Positions 24,459-36,860 are shown, counted from the first letter of the stretch. The stretch is 64,000 nt of DNA from Cannabis sativa (GCF_029168945.1 NC_083609.1:186001-250000); one strand, 5' to 3'. The notes: generated by a model not told the origin, from the sequence alone. A program made the numbers and translations.

Positions 24459-26318
24459 CTAATACCATAGTGAAGATTGTCGATTATATTTCTTGTTGGA
24501 CTCTCTTCTCCCAACATCAGAAACACTTCTCAACCTACCATAATCTTTTGACGATGAAGATGAAGATAATGGATTAAAAGTGTTTGTTAGTTTTGAGAAA
24601 ATTCCACCCACAAAACCATTATTTAATCTTTCTTTGTGATGATCAAATTCTTCTTCATCATCATCAAGAAAATAGCCACTTTCATGAGTTGAATTATCAT
24701 TAGGAGAATCCCAAAGGTGCAATCTTTCAACAATATTAGTGTTGTCATGATCTTGTTCGTGTGATGAACAGCTTATTCCACCAACTGAATAATTGTTGTC
24801 ATTTGCTGAAGAAGGCTCCATTATTGGCATATTTGATGAAATGGGTCCAAAACCAAAACCATAGATTTCTTTTTTTACTTTGAGAGCTTTCAAACGAGCT
24901 TCTTTAAGTAATGTTGATCCTCCTAGAAGCTTTAATATCTCATCTGACTTCCTTTGCATATTCTCACCCCAATTGATTCTAAAAAAAATTAACACCAAAA
25001 TTTATAGTATTATTATTTTTTTCAAGGAAAAACAATTGCTTGTTTTATGTTCTTGTAACATTATACTATGTTTCCATTTTCTTTACAAATACATAATATT
25101 TGTTTAACGATTTTTAGAAATATCATGTATTGTTTTAAGAAGGATTGGAAAAATTGTATTTGTTGTAATTAAGTTGGAACAAATTAATAAAGTGATGATG
25201 ATATATAAGATTTAATTGTTACCCGTTGTGGTCTACGAATTGAAAAGTTCCTAGCTGGTGAATGACTTGGGAGTCACACACAAACTCTTGGGAGAAATCT
25301 AAAGGGCCATGAGTGAGCAAGAACTCAAGAACAACAAGAGCTTTGTAAGCTTGCCTCCATTCATTCCAATCAACACAATATAATCTTCTGTGAAGAACAT
25401 CAACAATTCTCCAATAATCATCTACTTCATTATAACATGCTTCTGCAATTCTACTCATTATTCTTGGGTCAGGGCTGCATGAATCCCCATTTGTTGCTTC
25501 CTCAGCCAACCTATATACATATATTTATACATACAACAATTAATTTTAATTATATATTATTATTATTATTTTATCATTATATTATCGAAATTTTACTAAA
25601 GCATCTTAACACGTGTCATAATGCTATTGGTATATAGATTTTAATGTGGAATCTCACATATCGCATATTGTGATTAAATAAACAATATACCAATTATAAC
25701 TCTCGTGCATTTCTATATATGGTGTTGAACACCTTAATTATGCAAAAATTAACGTAACTAATTTTAATATAAACAACTTGAAGACAATTCCTAACATAAA
25801 TTATGCAAAAATTAACCTAACTAATTTTATCATAATACCTCTAGATTAGGTTATTATTAAATTTATTTTTGACCAAAAATCAATTGAAAAGAAAAAGTTC
25901 AATCAATAACTTTTACAAAACACAGAATACAAAATAATATTTTAAAAAATATACATCACATGATAAAAATGAGAATCCCAGTCCGTACTTATTTAGAAAA
26001 AAATAATAAGTTCATAAGAAAGAAAAAAAAAAGCTAAATCTAATAACTATTAGCCTAAATATATACTGATTATAATGACTTATAAGATATTTCGTTCATC
26101 TTGAGTCATTATAATTCTTTTGCAAAATTGTTTTTTTATCCGATTCAACTATTTATTTATTTTTTTTTTTTTTTGTAAAGAATTATCCAAATTAATTCAA
26201 AGGAAAAAAAATCAAAATTTGCTTACAGTTCAGCTTCAGTAACATCAGTAAAAGCAAGCCTAGCAATGTTATATTTGTGTTGCAGAAAAGAAGATGCATG
26301 CTTCTTAATAAGCTCCAT
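24459..26318 (-). CDS. ENTH-domain (epsin-like) protein
   Basis: Three minus-strand exons: 26318-26227, 25510-25223 and 24978-24459, total 900 nt, 299 residues; GT-AG introns, frame closes. The N-terminal ~140 residues are a clear ENTH domain: MELIKKHASSFLQHKYNIAR, 'LLAEEATNGD', 'DYWRIVDVLHRRL', 'WRQAYKALVVLEFLLTHGP', 'QLGTFQFVDHNGINWG'. ENTH domains bind phosphoinositides on membranes in clathrin-mediated traffic. After the domain come a basic segment and an acidic/Ser-rich tail (DDDEEEFDHH, SSSSSSKDYGR) without recognisable ubiquitin-interacting motifs, so it is shorter than full epsins. Probably a small plant ENTH/VHS-family adaptor. Confidence 0.92.
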
Positions 26319-29300
26319 TAATTAATATATATAATAAAAAATAAGTAATCAACTCCAAATGAAATATATTATAATATGTATGTATATATAGAACAAAAGA
26401 AGGTAGTGATCTAATAAGTAATTCATGTAATTAATTAGTTAATTACGTACGTACTACTAGCTAGCTAGTAGTTCATTTGAAATAATTAATCATATAAGTG
26501 TTGCATATATAGAGACTACCAATTTTAAGTTGTATTGGGTGATGGACCATGATTGTAGTTAGCTTTGAGATTTATATGGGTGTGATATGGTCAACATCAC
26601 TAATTAATATTATTATTATTTGAATTTGACCAAATAATTAATAATATATGCATGCATGTTTTGTTTTTCAAATTATTCTTTCACCATATATTTTCATGGT
26701 TGACTAATTCTTAATTAGGATAGTAACATTCCTTTATGATCATCCCGAGTAAGAAGCTTTGCACATTTGGTACTCATGAAATTAAAATCATCGATCTCGA
26801 ATAATGTTGATCTTTCAAAATTTGATACAACATATTTAGAAAAGGGAAATACGTACATTATTAGATTGCAAACTATATATTATTTATAAGAAACTATTTA
26901 AACACCTTATTATCAATATTCATTTTGAGATTAAATTTTATAATTCTTCCTATGATCGATATCAAAGACAAATAACTTTGATAACCAGTTTGTTTTATTC
27001 GAATCTTAATTTTTCAGTAAATTCATACCAAAATTAATGATTAATCTCCATAACATAATAACAATATATTCATTTAACTAGGTGCATTTAAAGGAAAATA
27101 AAAAACATATACAACTATATATATATACATCCATAGTTAAATAAAAACATAAATTCATATATGCACGAACAAAAAATTTAAAGAACAGTAACTTTTTGTT
27201 GATAATAAAAAACAAAGATATAATATTATTAATTAATGAATCTCAAATTTCATAGAGTAATAATATGTATTATTTCAATTAATTATTTATACGCATTAAT
27301 TAATTCAAATTTAATGATTATTTTTTTTTTTGTTAATAACGATTAGCATTTAAATATTATGCTTCAATTAAGATAATTAATACTAATACCTACATAATTA
27401 TTTTGATATTTATGTGATTTTATGGTCATAAAAGAAAGTTGAGAAACTAATTAATATTCTTAATTCATATTTTATATATAAATAGTAGAAATTTCGTCAT
27501 AAAAGTGTAGCTTTGACATAAAAGTACAATATATATTATATATGACTATTCATACGTAAACAATTACAAAAGAATCCCCTCATACTATATAGAAGTACTC
27601 TCATTATTGTTGTTATTTATTTATTAACTTATTTGTTATATAGAGTGTATATATATATATGTCACATTTAATCTAATTATTTATAAGAACACTATACATT
27701 TTATTACAATTAATTAATTTTGAGAGGCTTTATGATTATGGATATAAATGATATTAGAGCGAAATAATTTTAATTATATATAGTGAGTGTGTTTTATTCA
27801 TATCTTTTCAAACATTAAGTAAATTACCAAAAGTTAATCTTAATAATATGATAGTACAATATATAACTATATACGTGGCATTAAATAAATTTTTTTAAAA
27901 AAATATAGCACTTTTATGATTAATTTTTTTTGTTAATAATAAATAATATTTGAATATTATGCTCTACTTAATTAGTGTGTTATATTATAGTAATATTTTA
28001 TATATAGTGTAAATTTAAATCTCTAATTAATTTGAAATTTGTATAATAACCTTCACATTTATCTTGTAGAATCAAATTTTGAACAAGAATAATTTAAGAT
28101 TCACATATAATTATATGGATTATTTTGTATGTATAATACTTTTATAAAACTAAATATGGTGTATATATGTTTCATGCAAGGGGTGGATAAACATCCTCAC
28201 TTAACACATGTGTGATATATAGATTTGTGGTCTTATATCTGTTTCTTGTTTTCATAATTTTTAAGTATTACAATTTAATTAATTTGAAAATTTTCGTAAT
28301 ACTTATTTAAATCAGTATAATATAACTTAGTTAGAATGTTTTTTTTTAATTAAATAAAAACAAGAAGAAAAAATAAATTACCAGTGAAATGAGAGCATGT
28401 GTTATAAAATGAGCAGGTTATATTATATATTATATAAAATCAGAACTTCCATAATTATATAGATATTTAAATACTATTAGATTTTTTGTACGTTATAATT
28501 TTAAATGATAGTAGATTTGGGTATGAAAATTAAACACGAGTAAACAAAATATTATTTTTCAATTGAACGACAAATCACTTGCACTTAGTAATAATATTAT
28601 AATTTACACGTGTGTATGTCTTTTTGAAAAACTATGTCCCACCTCATTAATAATTAATTATAAATATTCAATTACTAATAAATAATAAAAAAATACAAAA
28701 AAGCTAATTGAGTGAGGAGAAGTTCAATCATTGCTTTTATTTTTATGACTTATTTATCATATATAGTCTTATGTCCTATTAAAATTATATTACACATTTT
28801 ATTACCATCAATAATTGATTTTGAAAGACTTTAATGGTATCAGAGCAAAATACTAACTTTAGTTGCAGTGAGTGTGTTTTATTTCCATGTTTATTATCTT
28901 TCCAAATATTAAGTTAATTCATAACGAAAGTTAATTTCGATAACATGATAACAACGTATCATATGATTTGTTATAAGCTGAAAGAATTCTCGTTAAATCT
29001 TTAATACAGAAAAATATTGCAGTCAGTTTGATATCGAGTAACATTGCTTATAGTAGTTTTATGATTTTTTTTAATATTATAATTAGTGTGATATCAATTA
29101 AGTAATATTTTATGTATAGTACATAAATTTGAACCTTATTATTTTAAAATTTGTGTAATAATGTAATTCTAAAAATAAATTAAGTGATCTTATAATATCA
29201 AACTTTGACACATAAAATATTTTTATATAAAATGACACATCTATATATACATATATATATATCAAGGGATGCGCGGATGATAATCACTTAACATATATGT

Positions 29301-30577
29301 GCTATAAATTTTTGGTCTTATATATTTATTTATTATTTTTATATCTAGGCATAAAATATTAAAATTTTTAGTCACATTTGTCAAAGTGTATATGTAATAT
29401 AATTTATATATGTATATATATATTATATCTTAGCTAGAAAGTGTAATTATATATTTTTTTTAATTTAATGGAAACAATAAGAGAAAACAAACGTTAATAG
29501 AGCGTAAAACAGCGTAAATAAAATATAAATTTGTTGCTACAGTATAATAACTATAACGACTATAATGTTTCATTGTTATGACTTTTTTTTAGCTTACGTG
29601 TACACAAATAACAATAAATATTATTATATTCTATATTCTATATAAAATCATGACATAATTAATTAGATATTTGAATAATAACAAATTCGTTGTACGTTAT
29701 AATATTAAATGATAATGGATTTGGTACGGTTTTTTTGTGCATATAGGTGTGAAAATTAAATACGAGTAAGCAAAATATTATTTTTTATGAGTACTGACAT
29801 GTAGAAGGCGTGTATCTAATATTACGTTTTACATCTATATAATTTTTTAAAACTGTGTCCAACCTCATTAATAATTAATTTTATATATATTGATTTTATG
29901 TTCATGAAAATCTTCCAGTATTTTTTTATTAATTTTATTAATTTTTTTTTTATATATAAATAAAAGTAAAACAAAATTGTGTGAAGTTTTTTATTTTTTT
30001 TTTTACTAATTCGATCACTAAAACCAATGTAAAAATCTCAATTGAGATCTTTCATTTCTATACATTTTGGCTATACAAATTTTTTATTAATTAACTATAT
30101 GTTGTGTTGTATTTTCCTTATTTATTTATTAATTATTATTTGCTTTTAAAGGATTATGGGTTGATGCATAGTGACTGTGTATAACTTATTTGACATTATA
30201 ATATTCATATTTATATTCACATATATATAATTATATATACACTATAAAACATAACAATAATAATAAAATAAAATCCAAATATATTCTCAACATGCATTTT
30301 TTTCCTTTTGGAAAATTACATTTGAAAAAAGAAAACTTCATGAAATTAATTAAAGGCTCCATTAACCTATAATTAACTCTAATCCGATAAAAATTAAATC
30401 TCATGACACAAAAATGGGTCTTCTAGCTAGCGCTATTCTTTGAATCATGACTAACACAGATGAGACGACAGACTCGATAATCTTAAAGAGAGAAAAATGA
30501 CATAATTAACTAAGACTAAACCCTAATTAAACGATTAATTTGCATGAGAGAAAAAACAACAATTAATGGATTTTCAT
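26319..30577. other. Long AT-rich intergenic region
   Basis: About 4.2 kb with no ORF of interest. It should contain the ENTH promoter. Between about 27.5 and 29.8 kb it holds two diverged direct copies of a retroelement-like unit (annotated separately). The rest is A/T-rich with no recognised feature. Confidence 0.5.
27590..29790 (+). repeat. Two diverged direct copies of an LTR/TRIM-like unit
   Basis: Anchors repeat at an offset of about 1085 bp: GTGAGTGTGTTTTATT (27783 and 28868) and the CACTTAACA(C/T)AT / TGGTCTTATAT block (28197 and 29287). A TACGTTATAA / ACGAGTAA block (28488 and 29691) repeats at about 1.2 kb. Copy 2 has a perfect primer-binding-site-like TGGTATCAGAGC near 28833; copy 1 has a decayed version near 27753. 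This suggests a head-to-tail array of a small non-autonomous LTR element. Boundaries are approximate. Confidence 0.5.
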
Positions 30578-31831
30578 CTATGGAGATTTAGTGACAGGCC
30601 AGAGCTTGAGAGTGAAATCAATTTTCGCCTTCTTTTCCTTCTCCTTCTCCTTCATCTCCGCCGTCCGTTTCTTTTTAGGAATCGGATGGTCCAAAAGACT
30701 TGTAAATGGCCTAGTTTGATCAACAGAATCCAACACCACCACATCATCATCATCATCATCATCTTCCTCCTTCACATTCTTATTAATATTCTCTTTATTC
30801 TCATCTTTGTCATCTTCCTTGTCCTCCTCCTTTTCCTCTTTCTTCTTGTCTTCCTTCTCCTCTCTCTGCCTCTTCGGCCCATTACCACTCAGGGTAGAAG
30901 TAGGCAAATGAGTAGAAGTAGGAAGAGAACACACTACCTGAGGGGGTGTGTTCGGGTGAGTAGCCCTACCAACAGAACTATTAAAATTATTATTATGAAT
31001 AAAATTATAATGTTGTTGATAAAAGTTATTATTATTATTAGGAAGAGGAGGGGGAGGAGGAGGAGAAGGAGTAGCCAGCTGGCCACCACCACGACCATTG
31101 TTGACATGGTTGTTCCCACTGGCCCCGCCAGCTGGACCCATCATCAAAACATTGTTATTGTTGTTGTGATGGTGCTGGTGTTGGTGTTGGTGGTGGTTGA
31201 TATGGTTATTGGTGTTGATTTGAGTCAAAGCAGCGGCGGCAGGATGATGTTGGACATTCACTGGAATAGTGGCGGGCATGTTGACTGGAATAGCGGCGGC
31301 AGCATGGGCAGGAATAACATCCTGAGCAGCATGGTGGTGGATGTTGACTGGAATAGTGGTGGCCGCCGGAATTTGAAGAGGCGGCGACGGCTGATGGTGA
31401 TGATGTTGATGATGATAAGGTGTTTGGATAAAAGTTGGCTCTTGTCCATGAATATAAGGAAAAACTGTAGCTTGGGCTGGTCCATCTGATTGGATAACAT
31501 AAACATGATTATTATGATTATTATTATGATTATTCATCATCATAAGTTGTTGTTGATGATGAATTTGTTGTTGTTGTTGTTGAAGTTGTTGTTGACGATG
31601 AATGAAATTATTTCTTCTTTGTATAGCCAAATCTTCTTCCACCAAATGAGTCTCAATATGGTTTATTAGGGCTTGTGAGTTCATGAACATTTGGTTACAC
31701 AAACGACAAGCTATTTGCTCATGGCCCATACTAGGGCCTCTTCCTTGCCCACGTGGCGGCAGAGGTGGAGGCGGAGGCGGTGGCAGTGGATGAGCTTGAA
31801 ATGAGTTCATATTTCTACCACCCGCCGCCAT
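30578..31831 (-). CDS. Single C2H2 zinc-finger protein, low-complexity
   Basis: Intronless minus-strand frame of 417 residues starting MAAGGRNMNSFQ. A single finger C42-x2-C45-x12-H58-x3-H62 (ACRLCNQMFMNSQALINH) is preceded by poly-Pro. The rest is low complexity: poly-Gln, His/Asn runs, Ala/Pro stretches, then a Lys/Glu-rich, NLS-like region and poly-Asp. The C-terminus IDFTLKLWPVTKSP resembles a hydrophobic LxLxL-type (EAR-like) repressor tail but is not canonical. The finger lacks the plant QALGGH motif. A nuclear DNA- or RNA-binding regulator is plausible. I do not recognise a named orthologue. Trinucleotide runs (CAT/ATT/GTT) make this locus prone to length variation. Confidence 0.8.
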   Translation of the reverse strand: MAAGGRNMNSFQAHPLPPPPPPPLPPRGQGRGPSMGHEQIACRLCNQMFMNSQALINHIETHLVEEDLAIQRRNNFIHRQQQLQQQQQQIHHQQQLMMMNNHNNNHNNHVYVIQSDGPAQATVFPYIHGQEPTFIQTPYHHQHHHHQPSPPLQIPAATTIPVNIHHHAAQDVIPAHAAAAIPVNMPATIPVNVQHHPAAAALTQINTNNHINHHQHQHQHHHNNNNNVLMMGPAGGASGNNHVNNGRGGGQLATPSPPPPPPLPNNNNNFYQQHYNFIHNNNFNSSVGRATHPNTPPQVVCSLPTSTHLPTSTLSGNGPKRQREEKEDKKKEEKEEDKEDDKDENKENINKNVKEEDDDDDDDVVVLDSVDQTRPFTSLLDHPIPKKKRTAEMKEKEKEKKAKIDFTLKLWPVTKSP

Positions 31832-31950
31832 AGAGAGAAATGATACAAAACTCGAGCTAGGGTTTTCTTTAGGTTTTTTAAAGAAAATGAAAGAGAGTGA
31901 GATTTTTTTCTTTTTTGATGAGTGTGTTTAAGAAATGAAAATGAAGGTGT

Positions 31951-31960
31951 AATTTATAGG
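31951..31960 (-). promoter_or_regulatory. Putative TATA box of the zinc-finger gene
   Basis: The minus strand reads CCTATAAATT about 120 bp upstream of the zinc-finger ATG, a reasonable TATA position for a leader of about 90 nt. Based on motif only. Confidence 0.45.
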
Positions 31961-33190
31961 TAAAATTTTGGTGTTTTTGGGTTAGGACATGTTTGGTAAT
32001 ATATTTGTACAATATCAAAGTTTTGGAAGTTTGTTTATTGTGATTATTGTTTTTCTCTAATATACACACAACACATGTTAATGCATGCATTTGCATATAT
32101 TTGTTTGAGAAATTTAATAAATTTTGTCAAATTTGTATTATTCAACCAAAAAAAAGTGTTTATTATGGAAAGTGGATTTATTGAAATTTAATGAGAATTT
32201 AGAAAAGGATATGTGGAGAGTATTTTTTTTTTTTGGTAGAAACAAATCTAATAATAATATCTAATGGACTGGCCTTCTGTAAATTTAACGTATAAAATAT
32301 TTACAATATTAAAAGAGAAATTATATATTATTATAATCTATTATTTTTTGGAATTTTTTTAAAAATAGAAAAATACACCTGTATATACACGGAGACTACA
32401 CATATAAAAAAATATCAGATTTTTCCAAATAGAATTATTTTGTATTTTTTTTATTTAATTTATTATTATATGGTAAATTATTTCTTTCAATTATCTCTTC
32501 TTTTTAATTTAGTATGTCATTTGCAAATACATGTGTATATATTCAAACATTACTTTTTACCATATTATGTGTTTTTTCAGAAATATCTATGTGGATTTCT
32601 TTTTCAGTAAAAGAAATTAACTTCATATATTATTAGCTGTCATATGATTTTTTTTCTGATATTGAAAATTTATAACATACTTAACTTGCCTATATATAAG
32701 ATAAGACTTTACAATATCCTTTTTATATATATATATAAAATAATAAAAACAAATTTTCCCAAATAATTTATTTATTATTTGATAAATGTACATCATTAAC
32801 TTTTCCAAAAAGCAAAAAAAATCGTTTAATTTAAACTTTAATTATATGGTATGAAAATCAATAGATGTGTTGGCTAGCTGGCACTAATTAAGGAGAATTA
32901 ACACTTGAAATTAATTGACATGTCATTATTATTAAGGAAATATATATATAGCCTAACTATATAGTTTTAGTTAATTCACCGCTTAATTATAATATTAATC
33001 ACAACTATATTTAGGTGTTTGTGTGATTGGATTTTTAGCAAAATTTGAGCACTGTGTAGTCTTCGATTAATTTACGTGATATATATTTACTTTGATAAGT
33101 CATATAAAAGTTGAATTGTAACATCATTAATAAAATATTGATTTGTATTAATTATTACGACCTAAATTTTAATACAATGTGAATCGTATT
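31961..33190. other. AT-rich intergenic region
   Basis: Upstream flank of the zinc-finger gene; AT-rich, no gene or clear repeat recognised. Confidence 0.45.
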
Positions 33191-33204
33191 ATTTAATACA
33201 TAAT

Positions 33205-33700
33205 AAATAGCCTTGACACAGCCCTAGCCCTGGCTTCAAACCCCGAACCCAAGCCTGAGACCCTAGACCCGACCCTGGACTCCGATCTCAGCCCTAAACC
33301 TGAACTCGAACCTCGGCCTTGCCCCGGTCTTAGACTCACCCTAAACCCGAATCCCAACCCTGGATCCAATTTTGGACCCGAACCCAAACCCGAATCCCGT
33401 CCTTGGAGACCTGAACCCTGACCATAGATCCCGTCCTTGGACCCGAACCCTAGCCTCGAATCCCGTCACCAAACCCAAACTCCAGCCTCGGCCCCCGAAC
33501 CCTAAACCTTGGACCTTGGACTCGGACCTCGGCCTCAAATCAAGACCCTGACCCAGACCCACCTCAAACTCGAACCCGACTTAAATAAAATTTAAAAAAA
33601 AAAACAAAATTCACATAACATACTTTTATTTTTTTATTTTTAAAATTGAAAATAAAAGTAATTATAGAACACATTTTTTTTCAAAAATAATTTTTTTTTT
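33205..33700. mobile_element. Partial MITE with degenerate GACCC-type tandem core
   Basis: 33215-33580 is a degenerate hexamer/heptamer array of the form (GACCC(T/G)(G/A))n / (AACCCGA)n, strongly C-rich on this strand. It passes into 'cccgacttaaataaaat' plus an A-rich arm that also flanks the smaller GACCC core of the complete MITE at 33891-34362. It is probably the right half of another copy. The ORFs across it are artefacts of the repeat. Confidence 0.55.
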
Positions 33701-33890
33701 TGAAGAAAATCATAGAGTTATATTCTAACTAATTAATCCGAACATTTACAATCCATCAGCATCATATAAACTCAAGGTCAATCAAGAACTATACATATAA
33801 AGTCGACTAATGTATAATCTAAAACTTCTCAAACCACTCTCTATCTTGCTTGCAATGTTCTTTGGCCAAACAAAAAATACCATATTTTAA

Positions 33891-34362
33891 GGTAGTGTTT
33901 GGTAACACTTTTTTAATCAGTTTTTTGTTTTTAAAATTGAAAAAGTAAAAATATTTTTTAAAAACACGTTCTATAAAATTATTTTCACTTTTTAATTTTT
34001 TAATTAAGAATTAAAATTTTAAAAACAAAACAAAATCGCTTTCAATATTTTTTAAATAGTTTTTTTCTTAATTAATATTTTAGATTCTGACCCGACTCGG
34101 ACCTAAATCCCTCCCCACGGCCCTAAGCGTTGAACCCGACCTCTGACTCGAACCCAAATTCGACCCCGGACTTAGACCCGACTTAAATAAAATTAAAAAA
34201 TAAAAATAAAAATAAATTTTACAGATAACATTTTTGTTTTTTATTTTTAAAATTGAAAAACAAAAGTGGTTACAGAACGCATTTTTGTTTTTCAAAAACA
34301 AAAATTTTACTTTTATTTTATAATTAAAAAATTAGAAAACAAAAATGTTACCAAACGGCACC
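33891..34362. mobile_element. Tourist-like MITE with C-rich repeat core
   Basis: 472 bp with terminal inverted repeats GGTAGTGTTTGGTAACACTT and (right end, reverse complement) GGTGCCGTTTGGTAACATTT, flanked by TTAA at 33887-33890 and 34363-34366. The termini and the TAA/TTA-containing target duplication fit PIF/Harbinger (Tourist) MITEs. The centre (34085-34190) holds the same GACCC-type degenerate repeat as 33.2-33.6 kb. Confidence 0.65.
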
Positions 34363-34439
34363 TTAATAATTTCAATAATCATCTTTACAGTTATGTCAAT
34401 ACAAACAACTTCCAAGGACCGAAATCAATATGCATCATT

Positions 34440-34790
34440 TATACCTGGCCAAATATGGTAAATCAAGGCTACAATACAAGCAGAAATAATAAAGCTTCTT
34501 GAATTTACTTTCGTTTGTTCTAACAATCCACCTAATAAGTTGTTGAAGAGAAGCAACATTCGAGATCTTCGACTTAGCCTTTTCTTAACTTCCATCAAAC
34601 TTCTTGCTAAAAGCACAGTGAAAAAACAAATGTGTAACCGATTCTTTCCCATTTTCACATATTAAACACGAACAATCTTGTGCCATATTATGATGATACA
34701 ACATGTCTCGTGTTTTTAACAGATTTTGAACAACCAACCAAAAAATAAAACTATGTTTGGGGAGATTAAATCCACCCCAAACCTACTTAC
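34440..34790 (-). pseudogene. LINE zf-RVT domain remnant
   Basis: The minus-strand translation reads FIFWLVVQNLLKTRD, then CSCLICENGKESVTHLFFHC, the zinc-binding zf-RVT domain found after reverse transcriptase in plant LINEs and related pseudogenes (C-x2-C ... H-x3-H/C). It is truncated on both sides. Confidence 0.65.
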
Positions 34791-34799
34791 TCCATTGTA

Positions 34800-34985
34800 G
34801 TTTATCGCTTTCGGCCAGCTAACAAGGTGTGGATCGAAAGTCCACTAGGGATAAGACTCTGATACCATGACAAGAATCATGAGGTTCTATCTCAAAACCA
34901 ATTAGTGATGAGTGGAGTAGGTCATGTTCTTATATATGGCTCAATACTTTTATATTTAATCCATGTGGGACAATGTTCTCAAATA
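34800..34985 (-). mobile_element. LTR retrotransposon LTR/PBS fragment
   Basis: The minus strand reads an LTR-like end (GTCCCACATGGATTAAA ... AATTGGTTTTGAGATAGAAC) followed by TGGTATCAGAG at 34867-34857, a primer-binding-site sequence for initiator tRNA-Met. Only one LTR end is seen. Confidence 0.5.
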
Positions 34986-35135
34986 CAATATATTTTTATT
35001 TTTTAAATTAAAAAAACAAAAGTAGTTACATAACATATTTTTGTTTTTTAAAAAACAAAAAACAAAAAAATTATTTTTACATTTTTGAATTAAAAAAGTT
35101 AAAAAATAAAAGTGTTACCAAACATTACTCAATTA
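34985..35135. mobile_element. Partial MITE, same family as 33891-34362
   Basis: A-rich arm ending AAAGTGTTACCAAACATTAC, matching the right terminus of the complete MITE; the left half is missing. Confidence 0.45.
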
Positions 35136-36480
35136 GCTATTAGCTATTTTAATTTAATTTATAGTAATATTATGAAAAGAAAAAGTTCAATAATTAATGA
35201 ATAACACTAAAGTATTGTGCTTCAAATTATATCTATTAATATAAGTTTTATAATTTAAAACAAACCTTGACTATTTGTTTAGAGTGAATTTTTCTTAAAA
35301 TAATAAAAAAAATACATTAGAATTGACTTGTCAACATAGCAACAAAAGCAACAAAGGGAAAATCCATATTCCACATATAATTATGTACATAAATTTAACA
35401 TATTTTCTTGCCCAATTTTAAATTTAAGTTGGTGATCTCATATTTATTTATTATTGTCGTGTTTCTGATTTGAGATTTTTTTAATGATACATATACAATT
35501 TAATGACAGTAGATTTGGTGACTTTTTTTTAAAAAAAGTAAAGTGGACTAAAATATCTTTGTTTAACGGTTGAAAATTTGCACCTATTACACTTACATGT
35601 GTTTTTTTTCTTTTCGAAATCGTGTAAGCAATCCTACTCTTATCAATAATTATAAATATTTACTTTATGTTTATAAAAATGTTATTGTTAAGTATTATAT
35701 TTTTACCTTTTATTACTAAGCTCAATCCTTGTAGAGAAGATAACATTCATGAGTTTATACTGTTTGTTGATTGTGTACACTTACATTCATTATTTGTGAT
35801 AGTGTTTATAACTGCAAGTGCCGTGGAATTAATTAATTCATTTATAAAAACATAAAAACATAAAAACATTAATTATATATGTCTCTTACTATCAATTAAT
35901 TTTAAAATAAAATTCTATAATTTGATATTGTATGAACCAAATAACTTAATAAGTTTTTTTTTCCTTCAAATCTTTTATTGAGTAAATTCATATCAAAAAT
36001 AATAATGAATCTCAATATCATAAATATAATTTTATGATTAATTTTATTATCAATAATAATAAATAAAATTTTATTATTTTACTTCAATTGGCACATTTAT
36101 ATAAATTATTATAATTATTTAAATTTTTACTACATGAACTTATGACACTACTAATTAAATCGTGTCATTTAAAATAAATATACCGCTTATTAATTTTTTC
36201 TTTTTAAAAAAAAATTACAACATTTTATTAAATTTTATCTCATTTTTTATTTAAATTTTGACATGTTATTTTTATCCAAACCCCCCCCCCCCCCCCAAAA
36301 AAAAAAATAATAAAAATAATAAAATTAAACTAATAAAAATAATAATACATTGCTTAATTAAACACATTTAATAAACATAAGTGTTTACCTTGTGATATCA
36401 GGATTTGTTTGTTACATCATATTATATTATATTGAAGTATATTTTATGTAAAACTATACGTGGTATTGATTTTTTTTTTT
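35136..36480. other. AT-rich intergenic region
   Basis: No gene. 35.9-36.1 kb weakly resembles 26.9-27.4 kb (AATTCATA(T/C)CAAAA, TAATGAATCTC), suggesting old dispersed repeat sequence. It contains the C/A homopolymer listed separately. Confidence 0.4.
36281..36307. repeat. Homopolymer pair C16 then A11
   Basis: Sixteen consecutive C followed by eleven A. A pure C run of this length is unusual in this AT-rich context and could be length-variable or an assembly problem. Confidence 0.9.
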
Positions 36481-36510
36481 TTTTTGAAAAAAAATGTGGT
36501 TTATTATTAA

Positions 36511-36860
36511 ATGAAATCAACTATTACAAGAGCACTTAAGAATTTAGGACAAGCGTTTGTCCAAATACGAAATCCTTCTGAACTAGTAACAGATTTTACT
36601 AGTTCATGGGCCACACCATTCGCAACACGTGAAATAGCAAAATACGAACCACAACCAAGAGCAGCTAAAAGAGAATTAATCTCATCAATAGGAGATTTAA
36701 ATACAATATTAGAGTCAGGACAATTAACTCAACGACAAAGAATTGAGGAATCATTTTCAACTTTCTCCACATTAAATCCCAAATTAGATGCCCAAATCAA
36801 CCCCAATTGAAGCACCAATAACTTCGCTACCACCACATGGAACTCGCCTGCAATATGCTT
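36511..36860 (-). pseudogene. LINE RNase H-like domain remnant
   Basis: The minus-strand reading includes LIWASNLGFNVEKVENDSSI, an in-frame stop, then NSLLAALGCGSYFAISRVAN and GVAHELVKS, matching the end of RVT_3 RNase H (E.D ... R.AN..AH.L). The 99-codon open frame on the other strand is a shadow. Confidence 0.6.

Noticed and set aside
30566..31489. 307-codon open frame on the plus strand
   Set aside because: It is the antisense of the zinc-finger gene; its Ile/Leu/Val runs are reverse translations of the trinucleotide repeats.
33193..33562. Gly/Arg/Ser-rich frames of 64 and 73 codons
   Set aside because: They are translations of the degenerate GACCC-type repeat and show codon periodicity imposed by the repeat.
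36511..36810. 99-codon plus-strand frame
   Set aside because: Its reverse strand gives the recognisable LINE RNase H remnant.
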